Source of the DNA: Deinococcus apachensis DSM 19763
GTDB taxonomy: Bacteria > Deinococcota > Deinococci > Deinococcales > Deinococcaceae
Direction of reading: 5' to 3'
DNA: 64,000 bases
Assembly: GCF_000381345.1 (NCBI RefSeq)
Contig: NZ_KB906405.1
Coordinates: 1 to 64,000 of the forward strand
The position numbers were made by a program, and so were the translations under genes. The notes beneath the pieces were generated by a model. That model was not told where the DNA came from. It saw only the letters and a list, made by a program, of their open reading frames with translations, and ran no database searches. Numbering within the stretch: the first letter of the stretch is position 1; every line of letters starts with the position of its first letter. Below, one piece after another: positions 1 through 13,354 of the stretch.

Positions 1-358
<358 letters not shown>

Positions 359-365
359 GAAGAGA

Positions 366-394
366 AATATACGGCCCCTTCCCGAATCTGTCAA
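366..394 (-). promoter_or_regulatory. rRNA promoter with consensus -35 and -10
   Basis: On the minus strand a perfect TTGACA (394-389) is followed after exactly 17 nt by TATATT (371-366). Transcription would begin near 359 and run into the 16S leader. It is the best sigma-70-type promoter in the window. Most protein genes here instead show only a -10 box next to the start codon. Confidence 0.9.
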
Positions 395-446
395 CACCCC
401 CCCGCGCTGGTGAGACTGCCGAGGAGACATCGGGGAAAAGAGCGGC

Positions 447-2321
447 CTAACGCCATTTTTCGGGCAGGCCGTACAGGTGCCAACGCGCCTCGACCTGGCG
501 CCGCATCCCAGGGGTCATCTCGATCTTGGGGGGCCACTCGCGGACGAAGCCCTCTTCGGGCAACTTGCGGCTGCCGTCCCAGGCAAGCAGCTCCCCCGAA
601 CCTGTAGAAAGAGCCCACACGTCGCGCTCGGGGTCGATGTTGTTCAGAATCGTCCACCAGATGTCCTGGACATTGCCGACGTCGGTCTGCTCGTCGGCGA
701 TCAGGAGGTGGCGGATGCCCGATGCGGCCGGGTGGGCAGCAAAGGCTCCGGCAAGGGCCTGGGCTTGGCCCGGTCGGGTCTTGTCCAGGGCGACGTACCA
801 GTAGCCATCGGGGGTCTGGCGCTGGGCGAGCACGCCCTCGAAGGTGGGGAGGTCAGTGGCCGCACGGGGGGTAAAGGTGACCTCCTCCCGCTCCCTCCCC
901 TGCTCCTCCCGGCTGCTGGCCGCGCTGCCGATCTCCTCGGGGAGTTTGCCCGTCGCGTCGATGATGAGCTTGCCGCCATAGCCCCAGCCCCGGCTGGAGT
1001 GGTCAAGCACGTCAATGGGGCCGCGGGTCGTGAGGGTGTCCCGCCCCGGCACCGCCCTCGCCGCCACCTCGCGCCACACAGCCCCAAAGTCGTTCACCCG
1101 CACCCCCTCGTCCACCACGATGATAACTTTGGCGAACATCATCTGACCCAGGCCGAAGAGACCGTTGGCGACCTTGTACGCCTGACCGGGGTAACTCTTC
1201 TTAATGCTCACCACGACGAGGTTATGAGCCACCCCGGCAGGGGGCATGTGGTAATCGACGATCTCCGGGAGGATGGTCTGCGCGGCGGGCAGGAAGAGGC
1301 GCTCGGAGGCCTCGATCAGGTAGGCGTCCTCCATCAGGGGACGGCCCACGATGGTCGCGGGGTAGACGGGGTGGGGGCGCATCGTGACCACCGTGACGTG
1401 GAAGCGCGGGTAGAGGTCGGGCAGGGTATAGAAGCCGGTGTGGTCGCCGAAGGGTCCCTCCACCTCCCAATCCTCCGCCGGGTCCACGTAGCCTTCGAGG
1501 ACGAACTCGGCATTGGCGGGCACATCGAGATCCACCGTGACGCCCTTCGTCACCGGGTAGCGCTCGCCGCGCAGGTAGCCAGCGACCGCGAACTCGTCCA
1601 GGCCGGGGATGGGCGGGAGAGGCGCTGTCGCGGCGTAGATCAGGGCCGGGTCCCCGCCCAGCGCGACGGCGACGGGGAGGCGCTGACCGAGCTTTCGCGC
1701 CTTCTCCAGATGCTTCGTCCCCGTCTTGTGCCGCTGCCAGTGCATTCCGGTCACGTTCTTCCCCATGACCTGCATCCGGTACATGCCCATGTTTCGCTCA
1801 CCCGTCTCGGGGTCGCGGGTGATCACGAGGGGCAGGGTCACGAACGGGCCACCGTCCAGCGGCCAGCACTTCAGGATGGGGAGGCGGGAGAGGTCCACCT
1901 CGTCCCCACGCCACACCACCTCCTGCACAGGGGCGGAGCGGACCCGGCGGGGCGGGAGGTGCATCGCGTCCCTCAGCTTGCCGAAGTTGCTCAGCAGGCC
2001 CCCCAGCCCGCCACTGCCCTTCAGGTCAATCAGGTGGCGCACCTTCTTCGCCAGATCGTCGAGGTCAGTCACACCCAGGGCGAGGGCCGTCCGCTCGCGG
2101 GTACCCATCAGCCCGATGGCGAGCGGGAAATCGCTGCCCTTCACATTCTCGAAGAGCACCGCCGGGCCGCCCTTTTTCACCAGGCGGTCAGCGATCTCGG
2201 TAATCTCCAGCTCGCGGTCCACGGGGACGGAGACGCGCACGAGTTCGCCGCGTTCCTCCAGCAGCCGGATGAAGCTCTGGAGGTCAGGCGTGCGCCGGGC
2301 CGGGCGGGGGAGGGAAGCCAT
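447..2321 (-). CDS. ubiD: UbiD family decarboxylase
   Basis: 624-aa member of the UbiD family of reversible (de)carboxylases that use prenylated FMN. In bacteria relying on menaquinone it is usually assigned to quinone head-group decarboxylation. An EGPFGDHTG block near residue 286 matches the family signature that holds prFMN and Mn2+, followed by RPLMEDAYLIEASE. It is longer than E. coli UbiD (about 500 aa), as is common for menaquinone-type members. The start ATG at 2321 follows TAGACT (2333-2328) by 6 nt, suggesting leaderless mRNA. The cofactor-making UbiX is at 58483, about 56 kb away. The family is certain; the substrate is inferred. Confidence 0.93.
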   Translation of the reverse strand: MASLPRPARRTPDLQSFIRLLEERGELVRVSVPVDRELEITEIADRLVKKGGPAVLFENVKGSDFPLAIGLMGTRERTALALGVTDLDDLAKKVRHLIDLKGSGGLGGLLSNFGKLRDAMHLPPRRVRSAPVQEVVWRGDEVDLSRLPILKCWPLDGGPFVTLPLVITRDPETGERNMGMYRMQVMGKNVTGMHWQRHKTGTKHLEKARKLGQRLPVAVALGGDPALIYAATAPLPPIPGLDEFAVAGYLRGERYPVTKGVTVDLDVPANAEFVLEGYVDPAEDWEVEGPFGDHTGFYTLPDLYPRFHVTVVTMRPHPVYPATIVGRPLMEDAYLIEASERLFLPAAQTILPEIVDYHMPPAGVAHNLVVVSIKKSYPGQAYKVANGLFGLGQMMFAKVIIVVDEGVRVNDFGAVWREVAARAVPGRDTLTTRGPIDVLDHSSRGWGYGGKLIIDATGKLPEEIGSAASSREEQGREREEVTFTPRAATDLPTFEGVLAQRQTPDGYWYVALDKTRPGQAQALAGAFAAHPAASGIRHLLIADEQTDVGNVQDIWWTILNNIDPERDVWALSTGSGELLAWDGSRKLPEEGFVREWPPKIEMTPGMRRQVEARWHLYGLPEKWR

Positions 2322-2327
2322 GCGGCG

Positions 2328-2394
2328 AGTCTAGGGGCCGGAGGGCGGGGCAACCGTACCCGGAGCGGCGGGTCACTTCCCGGCCTGTTACCCT
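2328..2394. promoter_or_regulatory. Divergent leaderless -10 pair for ubiD and the M24 peptidase
   Basis: TAGACT on the minus strand (2333-2328) sits 6 nt before the ubiD ATG, and TACCCT on the plus strand (2389-2394) sits 6 nt before the peptidase ATG at 2401. Neither start has a Shine-Dalgarno sequence. The intergenic space is 79 bp, so the two promoters are back to back. Confidence 0.6.
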
Positions 2395-2400
2395 GCCCCC

Positions 2401-3630
2401 ATGACCTCCACGCCAATAGAACGGATGCGCGGCGCGCTGGGCAGCACTTCCCTGGACGGCTGGCTGCTCTACGACTTCCAGGGCCTCAACCCGCATGCCC
2501 GTACGGTGCTGGGGCTCCCCGCGGGCGCCCACCTCACCCGCCGCTTTTTCGTGTGGGTGCCGCGCGAGGGTCAGGCCACGCTGCTGCACAATCATATCGA
2601 GGGCGGAACGTGGCGAACGCTGTCGGCGGGGTGGGACGTAACCCGCCGCGCCTTCGGGTCGCACGCCGAGCTGGACGCAGCGCTGCGAGAGGTGGTCGCC
2701 GGGAAGACGGTGGCAATGGAATACAGCCCCCACGGGGCGGTGCCCTACGTGAGCCGGGTGGATGCCGGGACGCTGGAACGGGTGCGCGCGGCGGGCGCCG
2801 AGGTGGTGAGCAGCGCCGACCTCCTCCAGTCGTTCCTGGTGTGGTCGCCCGACGACCTGGCCGCCCACCGCCGGGCCGCCGCCGTCCTGATGCGCGCGAA
2901 GGACGACGCCTTCCGCCTAATGCACGAGCGGCTGCAGGCGAGCGAGAGCGTCACCGAACTGGAAGTCCAAGACGTGATCGAACGGGCCATCCGGGAGGCG
3001 GGTATGGCGAGCGGCCACCCGGTCAACGTGAGTTTCGGGGCCAACGCCGCCGACCCCCACTACGAGCCGGGGGGCGAGAAGAACGCCGCCTTGAAGCCGG
3101 GCGAGTGCGTCCTGATCGACCTGTGGGCACAGGAGCCGGGCTGCCCCTTCGCGGACGTGACCTGGGTGGGACACGCGGGCGAGCCCGGCGCCGAGTACCT
3201 GGATGCCTGGGAGGCGGTGCGCGGGGCGCGGGACGTGGCGCTGGCCCTGCTGCGCGAGCGGCAGGCGGCGGAAGGCTGGGGCCGGTTGCAAGGGTGGGAA
3301 CTCGACCGGGCTGCGCGAGACGCGATGGGGCCGGAGTGGGAACCCTTTTTCCTGCACCGCACCGGGCACGACCTGGGGGTGCAGATTCACGGCTCGGGCG
3401 CCAACCTCGACGATTACGAGACGCACGACACCCGGACCCTCACGCCCGGGCTGGCGGTGACGGTGGAACCCGGCACCTATCCCCGGCAGCAGGGCTTTGG
3501 CATCCGCAGCGAGGTCAATGTCTTCCTGGCACCGGCAGGACCGGAGGTCACCACCGACCTCCAGCGCCACCCCTTCGTGCTGGGAACCGGCGAGTGGGAG
3601 GCGGTGCGGGCGGCCGGGTACGGGGAGTAG
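2401..3630 (+). CDS. M24 family metallopeptidase (Xaa-Pro aminopeptidase-like)
   Basis: 409 aa with the pita-bread fold of M24 peptidases in the C-terminal part (about 160-400) and a creatinase-like N-terminal region. The five metal ligands can be placed: Asp in LIDLWA, Asp in FADVTW, His in RTGHDLG, Glu in TVEPGTY and Glu in IRSEV. Members cleave N-terminal residues before proline using two Mn2+ or Co2+ ions in the cytoplasm. ATG 2401 lies 6 nt after TACCCT. The next gene starts 71 bp later on the same strand with its own -10 box. The exact specificity (Xaa-Pro or Xaa-Pro dipeptidase) cannot be told from the sequence. Confidence 0.9.
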   Translation: MTSTPIERMRGALGSTSLDGWLLYDFQGLNPHARTVLGLPAGAHLTRRFFVWVPREGQATLLHNHIEGGTWRTLSAGWDVTRRAFGSHAELDAALREVVAGKTVAMEYSPHGAVPYVSRVDAGTLERVRAAGAEVVSSADLLQSFLVWSPDDLAAHRRAAAVLMRAKDDAFRLMHERLQASESVTELEVQDVIERAIREAGMASGHPVNVSFGANAADPHYEPGGEKNAALKPGECVLIDLWAQEPGCPFADVTWVGHAGEPGAEYLDAWEAVRGARDVALALLRERQAAEGWGRLQGWELDRAARDAMGPEWEPFFLHRTGHDLGVQIHGSGANLDDYETHDTRTLTPGLAVTVEPGTYPRQQGFGIRSEVNVFLAPAGPEVTTDLQRHPFVLGTGEWEAVRAAGYGE

Positions 3631-3701
3631 GCAGGCGGGAGCCCCACCCACCTCTCCTTCCTCAAGCCTGCCTCAACCCCGTCGCCCGGTAGTCTGGGGG
3701 C

Positions 3702-4379
3702 ATGGCGAACCTCAGCTCCTCGACGATCATGCTTACGGGGGCGGGCGGCGCGCTGGCGACCGCCGTCGCTCAGGAATTGGAGGACGCGGGCGCGCAGCTC
3801 GTGCTCGTGGGGCGCGGCGAGGCCCTGGAGCGCGCTGCCGACCGCTTTCCCGCGACCGAGGTGCTCGACCTCGACCTGCGGGACCCGGCCAGCGTGGAAG
3901 CCCTGCGCCGGGTGAAGGTGGACGCCCTCGTGCACGCGGTTGGGGCCTTCACGATGCAGGACGTGCAGAAGGCGACGGAGGAGGACCTGCGCGCGATGTT
4001 CGACACGAACATGCTGACCCTCTTCCATGCCGTGCAGGGCGTACTGCCGCACATGCTGCGGCAGAAAGACGGGCTGGTCATGGGCGTGAGCGCCGGGCAG
4101 GCCGCCCGGATGAGTGGCCCCAAGGCCGCGCTCTACACCGCCAGCAAGGCCGCCGTCGCCGCCTACGTCCTGAGCCTGCACGACGAACTCAAGAGCCGGG
4201 GCGTGCGCGGCTGCGTACTGTACCCGATGGGCGCCATCGACACGCCGAAAAACCGCGAGGCAGGCATGGACTGGGATGACCTGATCGACCCGCGCGGCCT
4301 TGCCAAGAGTGTCGCACACGCCCTGACTCGTCCTGACCGGGCGCACGTGACGGAGCTGAAGATTTACCCGGACGCCTGA
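3702..4379 (+). CDS. SDR family NAD(P)-dependent oxidoreductase
   Basis: 225 aa. The N-terminal Rossmann motif TGAGGALA (residues about 11-18) binds the dinucleotide, and YTASKAAVAAY gives the YxxxK catalytic pair near residues 146-150. The length and the missing C-terminal extension fit a classical short-chain dehydrogenase. The substrate is unknown. ATG 3702 is 6 nt downstream of TAGTCT (3690-3695), and a strong hairpin terminator follows at 4393, so the gene is probably a single transcription unit. Confidence 0.88.
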   Translation: MANLSSSTIMLTGAGGALATAVAQELEDAGAQLVLVGRGEALERAADRFPATEVLDLDLRDPASVEALRRVKVDALVHAVGAFTMQDVQKATEEDLRAMFDTNMLTLFHAVQGVLPHMLRQKDGLVMGVSAGQAARMSGPKAALYTASKAAVAAYVLSLHDELKSRGVRGCVLYPMGAIDTPKNREAGMDWDDLIDPRGLAKSVAHALTRPDRAHVTELKIYPDA

Positions 4380-4392
4380 CCTTTCTTGGCCC

Positions 4393-4430
4393 GCGCCCTC
4401 CCGGATTGTCAATCCCAGGAGGGCGCTCCT
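4393..4430 (+). terminator. Intrinsic terminator after the SDR gene
   Basis: Outer stem gcgccctcc/ggagggcgc (4393-4401 with 4418-4426) encloses a second stem ggatt/aatcc (4403-4407 with 4411-4415), followed by a pyrimidine-rich tail. It lies 14 nt after the SDR stop codon. Confidence 0.7.
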
Positions 4431-4619
4431 TCATGCTGGTTTAATCGTTGCCCCCAACCTGATCCTCCACTGATCCGATCCAGAGGACGCCGCATAGAGG
4501 CGGGGTGAAGCGACGCTGAGGAGGCCACGGCGCCCCCGCGTGACAGGACCGTACGTGCGGCCCTGAAGCTTTCACCTGTCCGCTCCGCCCCTTCCTTCTC
4601 GTTTTCGGAGGTTCCACGC

Positions 4620-5591
<972 letters not shown>

Positions 5592-5606
5592 TTTCTCCTC
5601 ACCGCA

Positions 5607-5639
5607 AACACGCGCCGGATATTGGCTCCGGCGCGTGTT
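5607..5639. terminator. Bidirectional terminator between convergent genes
   Basis: A perfect 13-bp stem (5607-5619 with 5627-5639) and 7-nt loop lie between the ferritin-like gene (plus) and the HAD gene (minus). The AA/TT ends can serve both directions. Confidence 0.75.
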
Positions 5640-5649
5640 CTGTGCCGTC

Positions 5650-6315
5650 CTATCCCCCCGCCACCCGCAGCAACTCCTCCAGCCCCCCCGCGAAGCCGTC
5701 CTCCAGCCGGGGCCATTCGGGGGGGAAGGGCTGGGTGCGGGTCACGTCGTTCGGCACCACGACCACCCGGCAGCCCGCGGCGACGGCGGCAGTGGCCCCG
5801 TTGAGGCTGTCCTCGACGGCCAGGCATTCCTCCGCGCGCAGTTCCAGGCGCTCGGCGGCCAGGGCGTAGAGTTCGGGGTCCGGTTTGACCCGCCGCACGT
5901 CATCCCGGGTGGCGAGGACCTCGAACAAGTCGAGGAGACGGTGCTGCTCCATCCAGCGCGTGACCCAGGTGCGGTCGCTGCTCGTGGCGAGGGCGAGGCG
6001 CAGCCCAGCACGGCGCACCCCCTCCAGCACCGCGCGGACGCCGGGCCGCAGGTCCTGCTCGGCAATGTCGGCCATGATGCGCTCGTGCAGCCCGGCATGC
6101 ACCTGCTCACGGTCGGCCCGGACGTGATCCGGCAACCCCGCCCAGGGGTCGAAGGCGTCCCAGGTCCCCACGCCCCGCTGCCAGTCACTGAGCGCGAGTT
6201 CGCGCCCGTGGGTGCGGTACAGCTCCTGCCAGTGCCAGAACTCGCGGGTCTCGGTGTCGAGGATGGTGCCGTCGAAATCGAAGATCAGGGCGCGCAGGGG
6301 GACGGGAGGAGTCAT
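5650..6315 (-). CDS. HAD superfamily hydrolase (phosphatase/phosphoglucomutase-like)
   Basis: 221 aa. Motif I FDFDGTILDTE is at residues about 11-21, motif II Thr/Ser in LATSSDR, the motif III Lys in RRVKPDPELY, and motif IV in AVEDSLNG. The helical cap between motifs I and II makes it a subfamily I HAD. Members dephosphorylate small metabolites or isomerise sugar phosphates; the substrate is not predictable. ATG 6315 was chosen because TACACT (6327-6322) lies 6 nt upstream. The reading frame stays open further upstream, but that part is antisense to DedA and not protein-like. Confidence 0.87.
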   Translation of the reverse strand: MTPPVPLRALIFDFDGTILDTETREFWHWQELYRTHGRELALSDWQRGVGTWDAFDPWAGLPDHVRADREQVHAGLHERIMADIAEQDLRPGVRAVLEGVRRAGLRLALATSSDRTWVTRWMEQHRLLDLFEVLATRDDVRRVKPDPELYALAAERLELRAEECLAVEDSLNGATAAVAAGCRVVVVPNDVTRTQPFPPEWPRLEDGFAGGLEELLRVAGG

Positions 6316-6396
6316 GGGGGCAGTGTAGGGTGCCCCCGGCCTCATCCTCACTTTAGGTGGACGTTTGCCCGCAGCCCAGCCATTACTCTGGACCGA

Positions 6397-7008
6397 ATGG
6401 TCGACTGGGTACAGAACTTGATGGACAGCCTGGGCTACCTGGGCATCCTGCTGCTGATGATCGTGGAAAACCTCTTTCCCCCGATTCCCAGCGAGCTGAT
6501 CATGCCCTCGGCGGGCTTTGCGGCGGCGCGGGGGGACATGAACATCCTCATCGTGATCGCCGTGGGCACACTGGGGAGTGTTGTGGGCACGCTGCCCCTG
6601 TACTACATCGGGCGGGCGTTCGGCGAGGAGCGGCTGGTGAAGTGGGCCGACCGGCACGGCAAATGGCTCACCCTCAGCGGCAAGGACATCCGCAAGGCTG
6701 ACGACTGGTTCGACCGCCACGGCACCAAGGCGGTGCTGTTCGGCCGCATGGTGCCCGGCATCCGCAGCCTGCTCAGCCTCCCGGCGGGCATGAGCGAGAT
6801 GCCCATGCCCAAGTTCCTGCTGTACAGCGCCATCGGCTCGGGTTTGTGGGCGAGCGCCCTGGCCGGGGCGGGCTACCTGCTGGGCGAGAACTACGATCAG
6901 GTCGAGCAGTACGTCGGCCCCGCCTCCAAAATCATCCTGGGGGTGGTCGTCGTCGCGGCGGTGCTGTGGTTCCTGAAGCGCAAGCGGGAGCAGGGGGCGA
7001 AGGCGTAA
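6397..7008 (+). CDS. DedA family membrane protein
   Basis: 203 aa integral membrane protein. It has the DedA hallmarks ENLFPPIPSE with the acidic residue near the N-terminus, and FGRMVPGIRSLLSLPAGM, the conserved arginine/AG segment. A final membrane helix before a basic KRKREQGAKA tail completes it. DedA proteins are linked to lipid flippase activity and membrane homeostasis. ATG 6397 is 7 nt after TACTCT (6384-6389). The gene is divergent from the HAD gene and ends at an intrinsic terminator at 7024. Confidence 0.9.
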   Translation: MVDWVQNLMDSLGYLGILLLMIVENLFPPIPSELIMPSAGFAAARGDMNILIVIAVGTLGSVVGTLPLYYIGRAFGEERLVKWADRHGKWLTLSGKDIRKADDWFDRHGTKAVLFGRMVPGIRSLLSLPAGMSEMPMPKFLLYSAIGSGLWASALAGAGYLLGENYDQVEQYVGPASKIILGVVVVAAVLWFLKRKREQGAKA

Positions 7009-7023
7009 ACGGGCAGGACAGCG

Positions 7024-7048
7024 GGGAGGCCAGGTGGTCTCCCTTTTT
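7024..7048 (+). terminator. Intrinsic terminator after dedA
   Basis: Stem gggaggcc/ggtctccc (7024-7031 with 7036-7043, one G-T pair), AGGT loop and a run of five T (7044-7048), 16 nt after the DedA stop codon. Confidence 0.88.
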
Positions 7049-7090
7049 CAACAGATGAGCTTCACCCGGAGCGTGTGGGGTTCGGCGCCC

Positions 7091-7411
7091 CTATTCGTTC
7101 TCGACCGAGCGCACGCTCTCGTGGGCGCCGCGCGAGCTGTAAAAGGCCTTGCGGACGCCCTGCACGACCGGAGAGAGCCGGGTGCGGGCCTCGTCCTCGG
7201 GCAGGCTGGCCGAAACGCCGCAGGCCACGACACGCGAGTACGGCACGTACAGCCAGGGCAAGGTGCTGCCCTCCCCGAACCGCGCGTTCTGGAGCATGAC
7301 GCCATCCACATCGGAGGTCTGGGCCAGCAGGGAGACTTCGTCCGCCGCCACCTGAGTGGGGGTGCCCGTCACCTGCAAGCCGCCCTCAAGGATCAACACG
7401 ACTTCGTCCAT
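7091..7411 (-). CDS. Conserved hypothetical protein
   Basis: 106 aa, unrecognised. The N-terminal part (MDEVVLILEGGLQVTGTP) reads like a short beta-rich domain that could describe a surface-localised or binding role. The C-terminus is charged (ESVRSVENE). No signal peptide or membrane segment is visible. ATG 7411 follows TACAGT at 9 nt. It stands downstream of ansA on the same strand with an 83-bp gap, so it may or may not share the transcript. Confidence 0.6.
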   Translation of the reverse strand: MDEVVLILEGGLQVTGTPTQVAADEVSLLAQTSDVDGVMLQNARFGEGSTLPWLYVPYSRVVACGVSASLPEDEARTRLSPVVQGVRKAFYSSRGAHESVRSVENE

Positions 7412-7494
7412 ACTGCGCCCACTGTAGGGGAGGATGCGTGGTCCCGGGACAGGCCAGAGGAGGACCACAGCCTTAACCCTTGCCCCATCACGCC

Positions 7495-8460
7495 CTAAAA
7501 CGCCCCTTCCTCGAACACCCGCCGAATCTCCGCCACGCTCCGCCCCAGGCTGAGCAGCACGAGGAGCAGCACCCGCGCCTTGTGCGCGTTGAGGAAGCTG
7601 GCGGGAATCGCCCCGACCGCCACCAACGTCGCGCCCCCACCCGGGTAGCCGTAGACGGGGAGGACTGGCCCTGCGTGGGTGCGGGTGGCGATCACGACGG
7701 GCCTGCCCTTCCCGGCGCTGCGGGCGACCAGGGGCAGCAGCTCGGCGGGGAGGTTACCCGTGCCCAGCGCAGCAATCACCAGCCCGTCCGACCGGGCGTC
7801 CGCCTCGGCGTAGCCCTCGCCCTGCCAGCCTGCGTAGGCGTAGAGGATTTCGACATGGGCTCCCACGTGGGAGGGCCGGTACACGGGCCGTGTCTCGGGC
7901 ATGGCGAAGTACCGGACCTGTGCCCCCTCCCCCGTGCGGTCGATCCGGCCGATGGGACCCGGGTAGCCGCCGAAGGCGTCCACCGCCGTCGTGTGGACCT
8001 TCGTCACGGTGCGCGCGTCGAAGATGTCGCCGCCGAAGACGACGAGCGGCCCGCGCCCCCGCGACTGAAGGTCCAGGGCCACGTACGCCGCGTCGAGCAG
8101 GTTGCCCGGCCCGTCCCACGACACCTCCTCGGCGTGCCGCATGCTGCCCGTCAGGACGACGGGCGTGCGGGTGGCGAGGGTGAGGTGGAGGAAGAAGGCC
8201 GTCTCCTCCAGCGTGTCGGTCCCGTGGGTAACGACCACCCCGTCGTGTTCGGGGGCCAGGCGCTCGATCAGGTGCGCGAGCGCCAGCATGTGCGCCGGGG
8301 TGACATGCGGGCTGGGCAGGCGGAAGGGCTGGTGGTCGCTGACCTTCACCCCCGGCAGGCCTGGAACGCTGGGCGGCGACTGCGGGGTCACGCCCTGCCC
8401 GTGCGGGTCGGGGCGGCTGGCGATGGTGCCACCCGTGTGGATGACCGCGAGGCGCTTCAC
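7495..8460 (-). CDS. ansA: L-asparaginase (type I)
   Basis: 321 aa. It hydrolyses L-asparagine to aspartate and ammonia. The first catalytic Thr lies in HTGGTIAS (residues about 8-15) and the second in VVTHGTDTLEETA (about 77-89); GSMR and the later Lys in TKVHTTAVDAF match the family. No signal peptide is seen, so it is the cytoplasmic kind. The start is GTG 8460, only 10 nt after the hemC stop codon (8471), so the two genes are probably co-transcribed. Confidence 0.93.
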   Translation of the reverse strand: MKRLAVIHTGGTIASRPDPHGQGVTPQSPPSVPGLPGVKVSDHQPFRLPSPHVTPAHMLALAHLIERLAPEHDGVVVTHGTDTLEETAFFLHLTLATRTPVVLTGSMRHAEEVSWDGPGNLLDAAYVALDLQSRGRGPLVVFGGDIFDARTVTKVHTTAVDAFGGYPGPIGRIDRTGEGAQVRYFAMPETRPVYRPSHVGAHVEILYAYAGWQGEGYAEADARSDGLVIAALGTGNLPAELLPLVARSAGKGRPVVIATRTHAGPVLPVYGYPGGGATLVAVGAIPASFLNAHKARVLLLVLLSLGRSVAEIRRVFEEGAF

Positions 8461-8470
8461 AGGGCGGGGT

Positions 8471-10254
<1,784 letters not shown>

Positions 10255-10261
10255 GATTGCC

Positions 10262-11290
<1,029 letters not shown>

Positions 11291-11449
11291 CCCGGCAGGG
11301 TAGCGCAGGTGTACACCCCGCGCGTGAACTTCCTCTCAAATGGGGGTAAGGGGCTTATTTATCCCCGGGGGGGTGCGGAAGACGTATGCTGTACCCAGTC
11401 CGGCTCACCTCCAGTTTTCCAACCCGCCCGCCGGACGGGAGGCCCTGAC

Positions 11450-11953
11450 TTGAACGTCACGCCGCTGGCGCTTCATCATGCGCCGCTGCTCCACACGCTG
11501 TACGCCGCTGCCCCCGGGTACTTCGCCCTGCTCGGCACCCGTGTGCCCACCCCGCGCGAGGTCGAGCGCGACGTCGAAATCGCGCTCCTCGACCCCCGCC
11601 GCCGCCTGGAGTTGCTGCATGACGGCGGCGAACTTGTGGGCAGCCTGGACTGTAAGCTCGGCTACCCCGGGCCCGGCGACCTCACCATCAACCTGCTGCT
11701 GATCCGCGAGGACCGCCAGTCGCGGGGTCTGGGCGAGCAGGCCGTACGCGACCTGGAGGCCCGCTTGCCCCCCGGCACCACCCGCATCCTGGCGAGCGTA
11801 CTGGGTGACAACCCACGCGGCGCCCGCTTCTGGGAACGCCGGGGGTACACCTTCGCCCTCGACGCCCGCCCCGCGATGACGTGGTACGCCAAGCCGGTCG
11901 GCACCTCCGCCGCGCAGGTGGGCCTTCCGGCGCTCAGCCTCGCCAGCGACTGA
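11450..11953 (+). CDS. GNAT family N-acetyltransferase
   Basis: 167 aa. The acetyl-CoA motif A is seen as LLIREDRQSRGLGEQAV (R/QxxGxG/A type), and a GNAT C-terminal NPRGARFWERRGYTFAL segment follows. I chose the rare start TTG at 11450 because GGGAGG (11437-11442) sits 7 nt before it, and the product begins just before the first beta strand. The open frame runs further upstream, but there it is antisense to dus. The substrate is unknown. Confidence 0.82.
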   Translation: MNVTPLALHHAPLLHTLYAAAPGYFALLGTRVPTPREVERDVEIALLDPRRRLELLHDGGELVGSLDCKLGYPGPGDLTINLLLIREDRQSRGLGEQAVRDLEARLPPGTTRILASVLGDNPRGARFWERRGYTFALDARPAMTWYAKPVGTSAAQVGLPALSLASD

Positions 11954-12016
11954 GGGGGCTGTCCGGGGAAGCCCGGCTTTTGGCCCCCCGGACGCTCCGC
12001 CCTTTAGACTTCCCCC

Positions 12017-12766
<750 letters not shown>

Positions 12767-12769
12767 GCC

Positions 12770-13330
12770 CTACCGGGTCACGCTGAACAGAAGCGTGTCG
12801 CGGAGCTGCGCAGGATCGTCCGCCGCCACATCGTCGTTGCTCAGCACCGCGTCCAGGGTGTAGCCCAGGGCATGGGGAATCCGGGCGCTGCGCTCGTTGC
12901 GGCGGTCGCAGCGAATCTCGATGCGGTGAAAGCCCAGCGTCCCCTGGCCCAGTTCCGTCAAGGCCCGCGCCACCTCGGTCGCGTACCCCTGCCCGGTGTG
13001 AGGCGTGGCGACCCAGTACCCGATCTCCCCCTTCGGCACCCGCCAGTCCAGGGCGTGGTAACCGCTGCTGCCGATCAGTTCCGTACCGTCTGGGTTCCAG
13101 ACGTGGTAGCGCAGGGTCTCCCGCCGCTCAAACCTATGCGCGGCCTCCGTCAGGTTCCGCACCGTGCCGGGCAGGTCGAGTGGGTCCTGCGCCCACACCA
13201 TCCAGCGCCGCAACTCGGGGAGCGAGGCGTGGACGGCGGCGTGCAGGGCGGAAGCGTCCTCGGGGCGTGGCGCGCGGAGGAGCAGGCGGGGCGTGCGGAG
13301 TTCAGAGGGCACGTTGGGCGGGACGGGCAT
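12770..13330 (-). CDS. GNAT acetyltransferase, RimJ/RimL-like
   Basis: 186 aa. The [15 protein letters not shown] opening and [23 protein letters not shown] (acetyl-CoA loop) are typical of the RimJ/RimL ribosomal-protein acetyltransferase branch; the C-terminal [14 protein letters not shown] is the usual end. The true substrate may be a protein N-terminus or a small amine. ATG 13330 follows TAGCCT (13343-13338) by 7 nt. It is convergent with argB, separated by only 3 bp. Confidence 0.87.
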   Translation of the reverse strand: MPVPPNVPSELRTPRLLLRAPRPEDASALHAAVHASLPELRRWMVWAQDPLDLPGTVRNLTEAAHRFERRETLRYHVWNPDGTELIGSSGYHALDWRVPKGEIGYWVATPHTGQGYATEVARALTELGQGTLGFHRIEIRCDRRNERSARIPHALGYTLDAVLSNDDVAADDPAQLRDTLLFSVTR

Positions 13331-13354
13331 GGTGGGGAGGCTACCCCGGGCACC

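Noticed and set aside
477..3692. 1071-codon open frame on the plus strand
   Set aside because: It is the antisense shadow of ubiD and then runs through another frame of the M24 peptidase; high G+C keeps it open, and the product lacks protein-like composition.
7438..7468. Terminator between the 106-aa gene and ansA
   Set aside because: gtggtcc/ggaccac can pair, but the loop is 17 nt and no T run follows on either strand.
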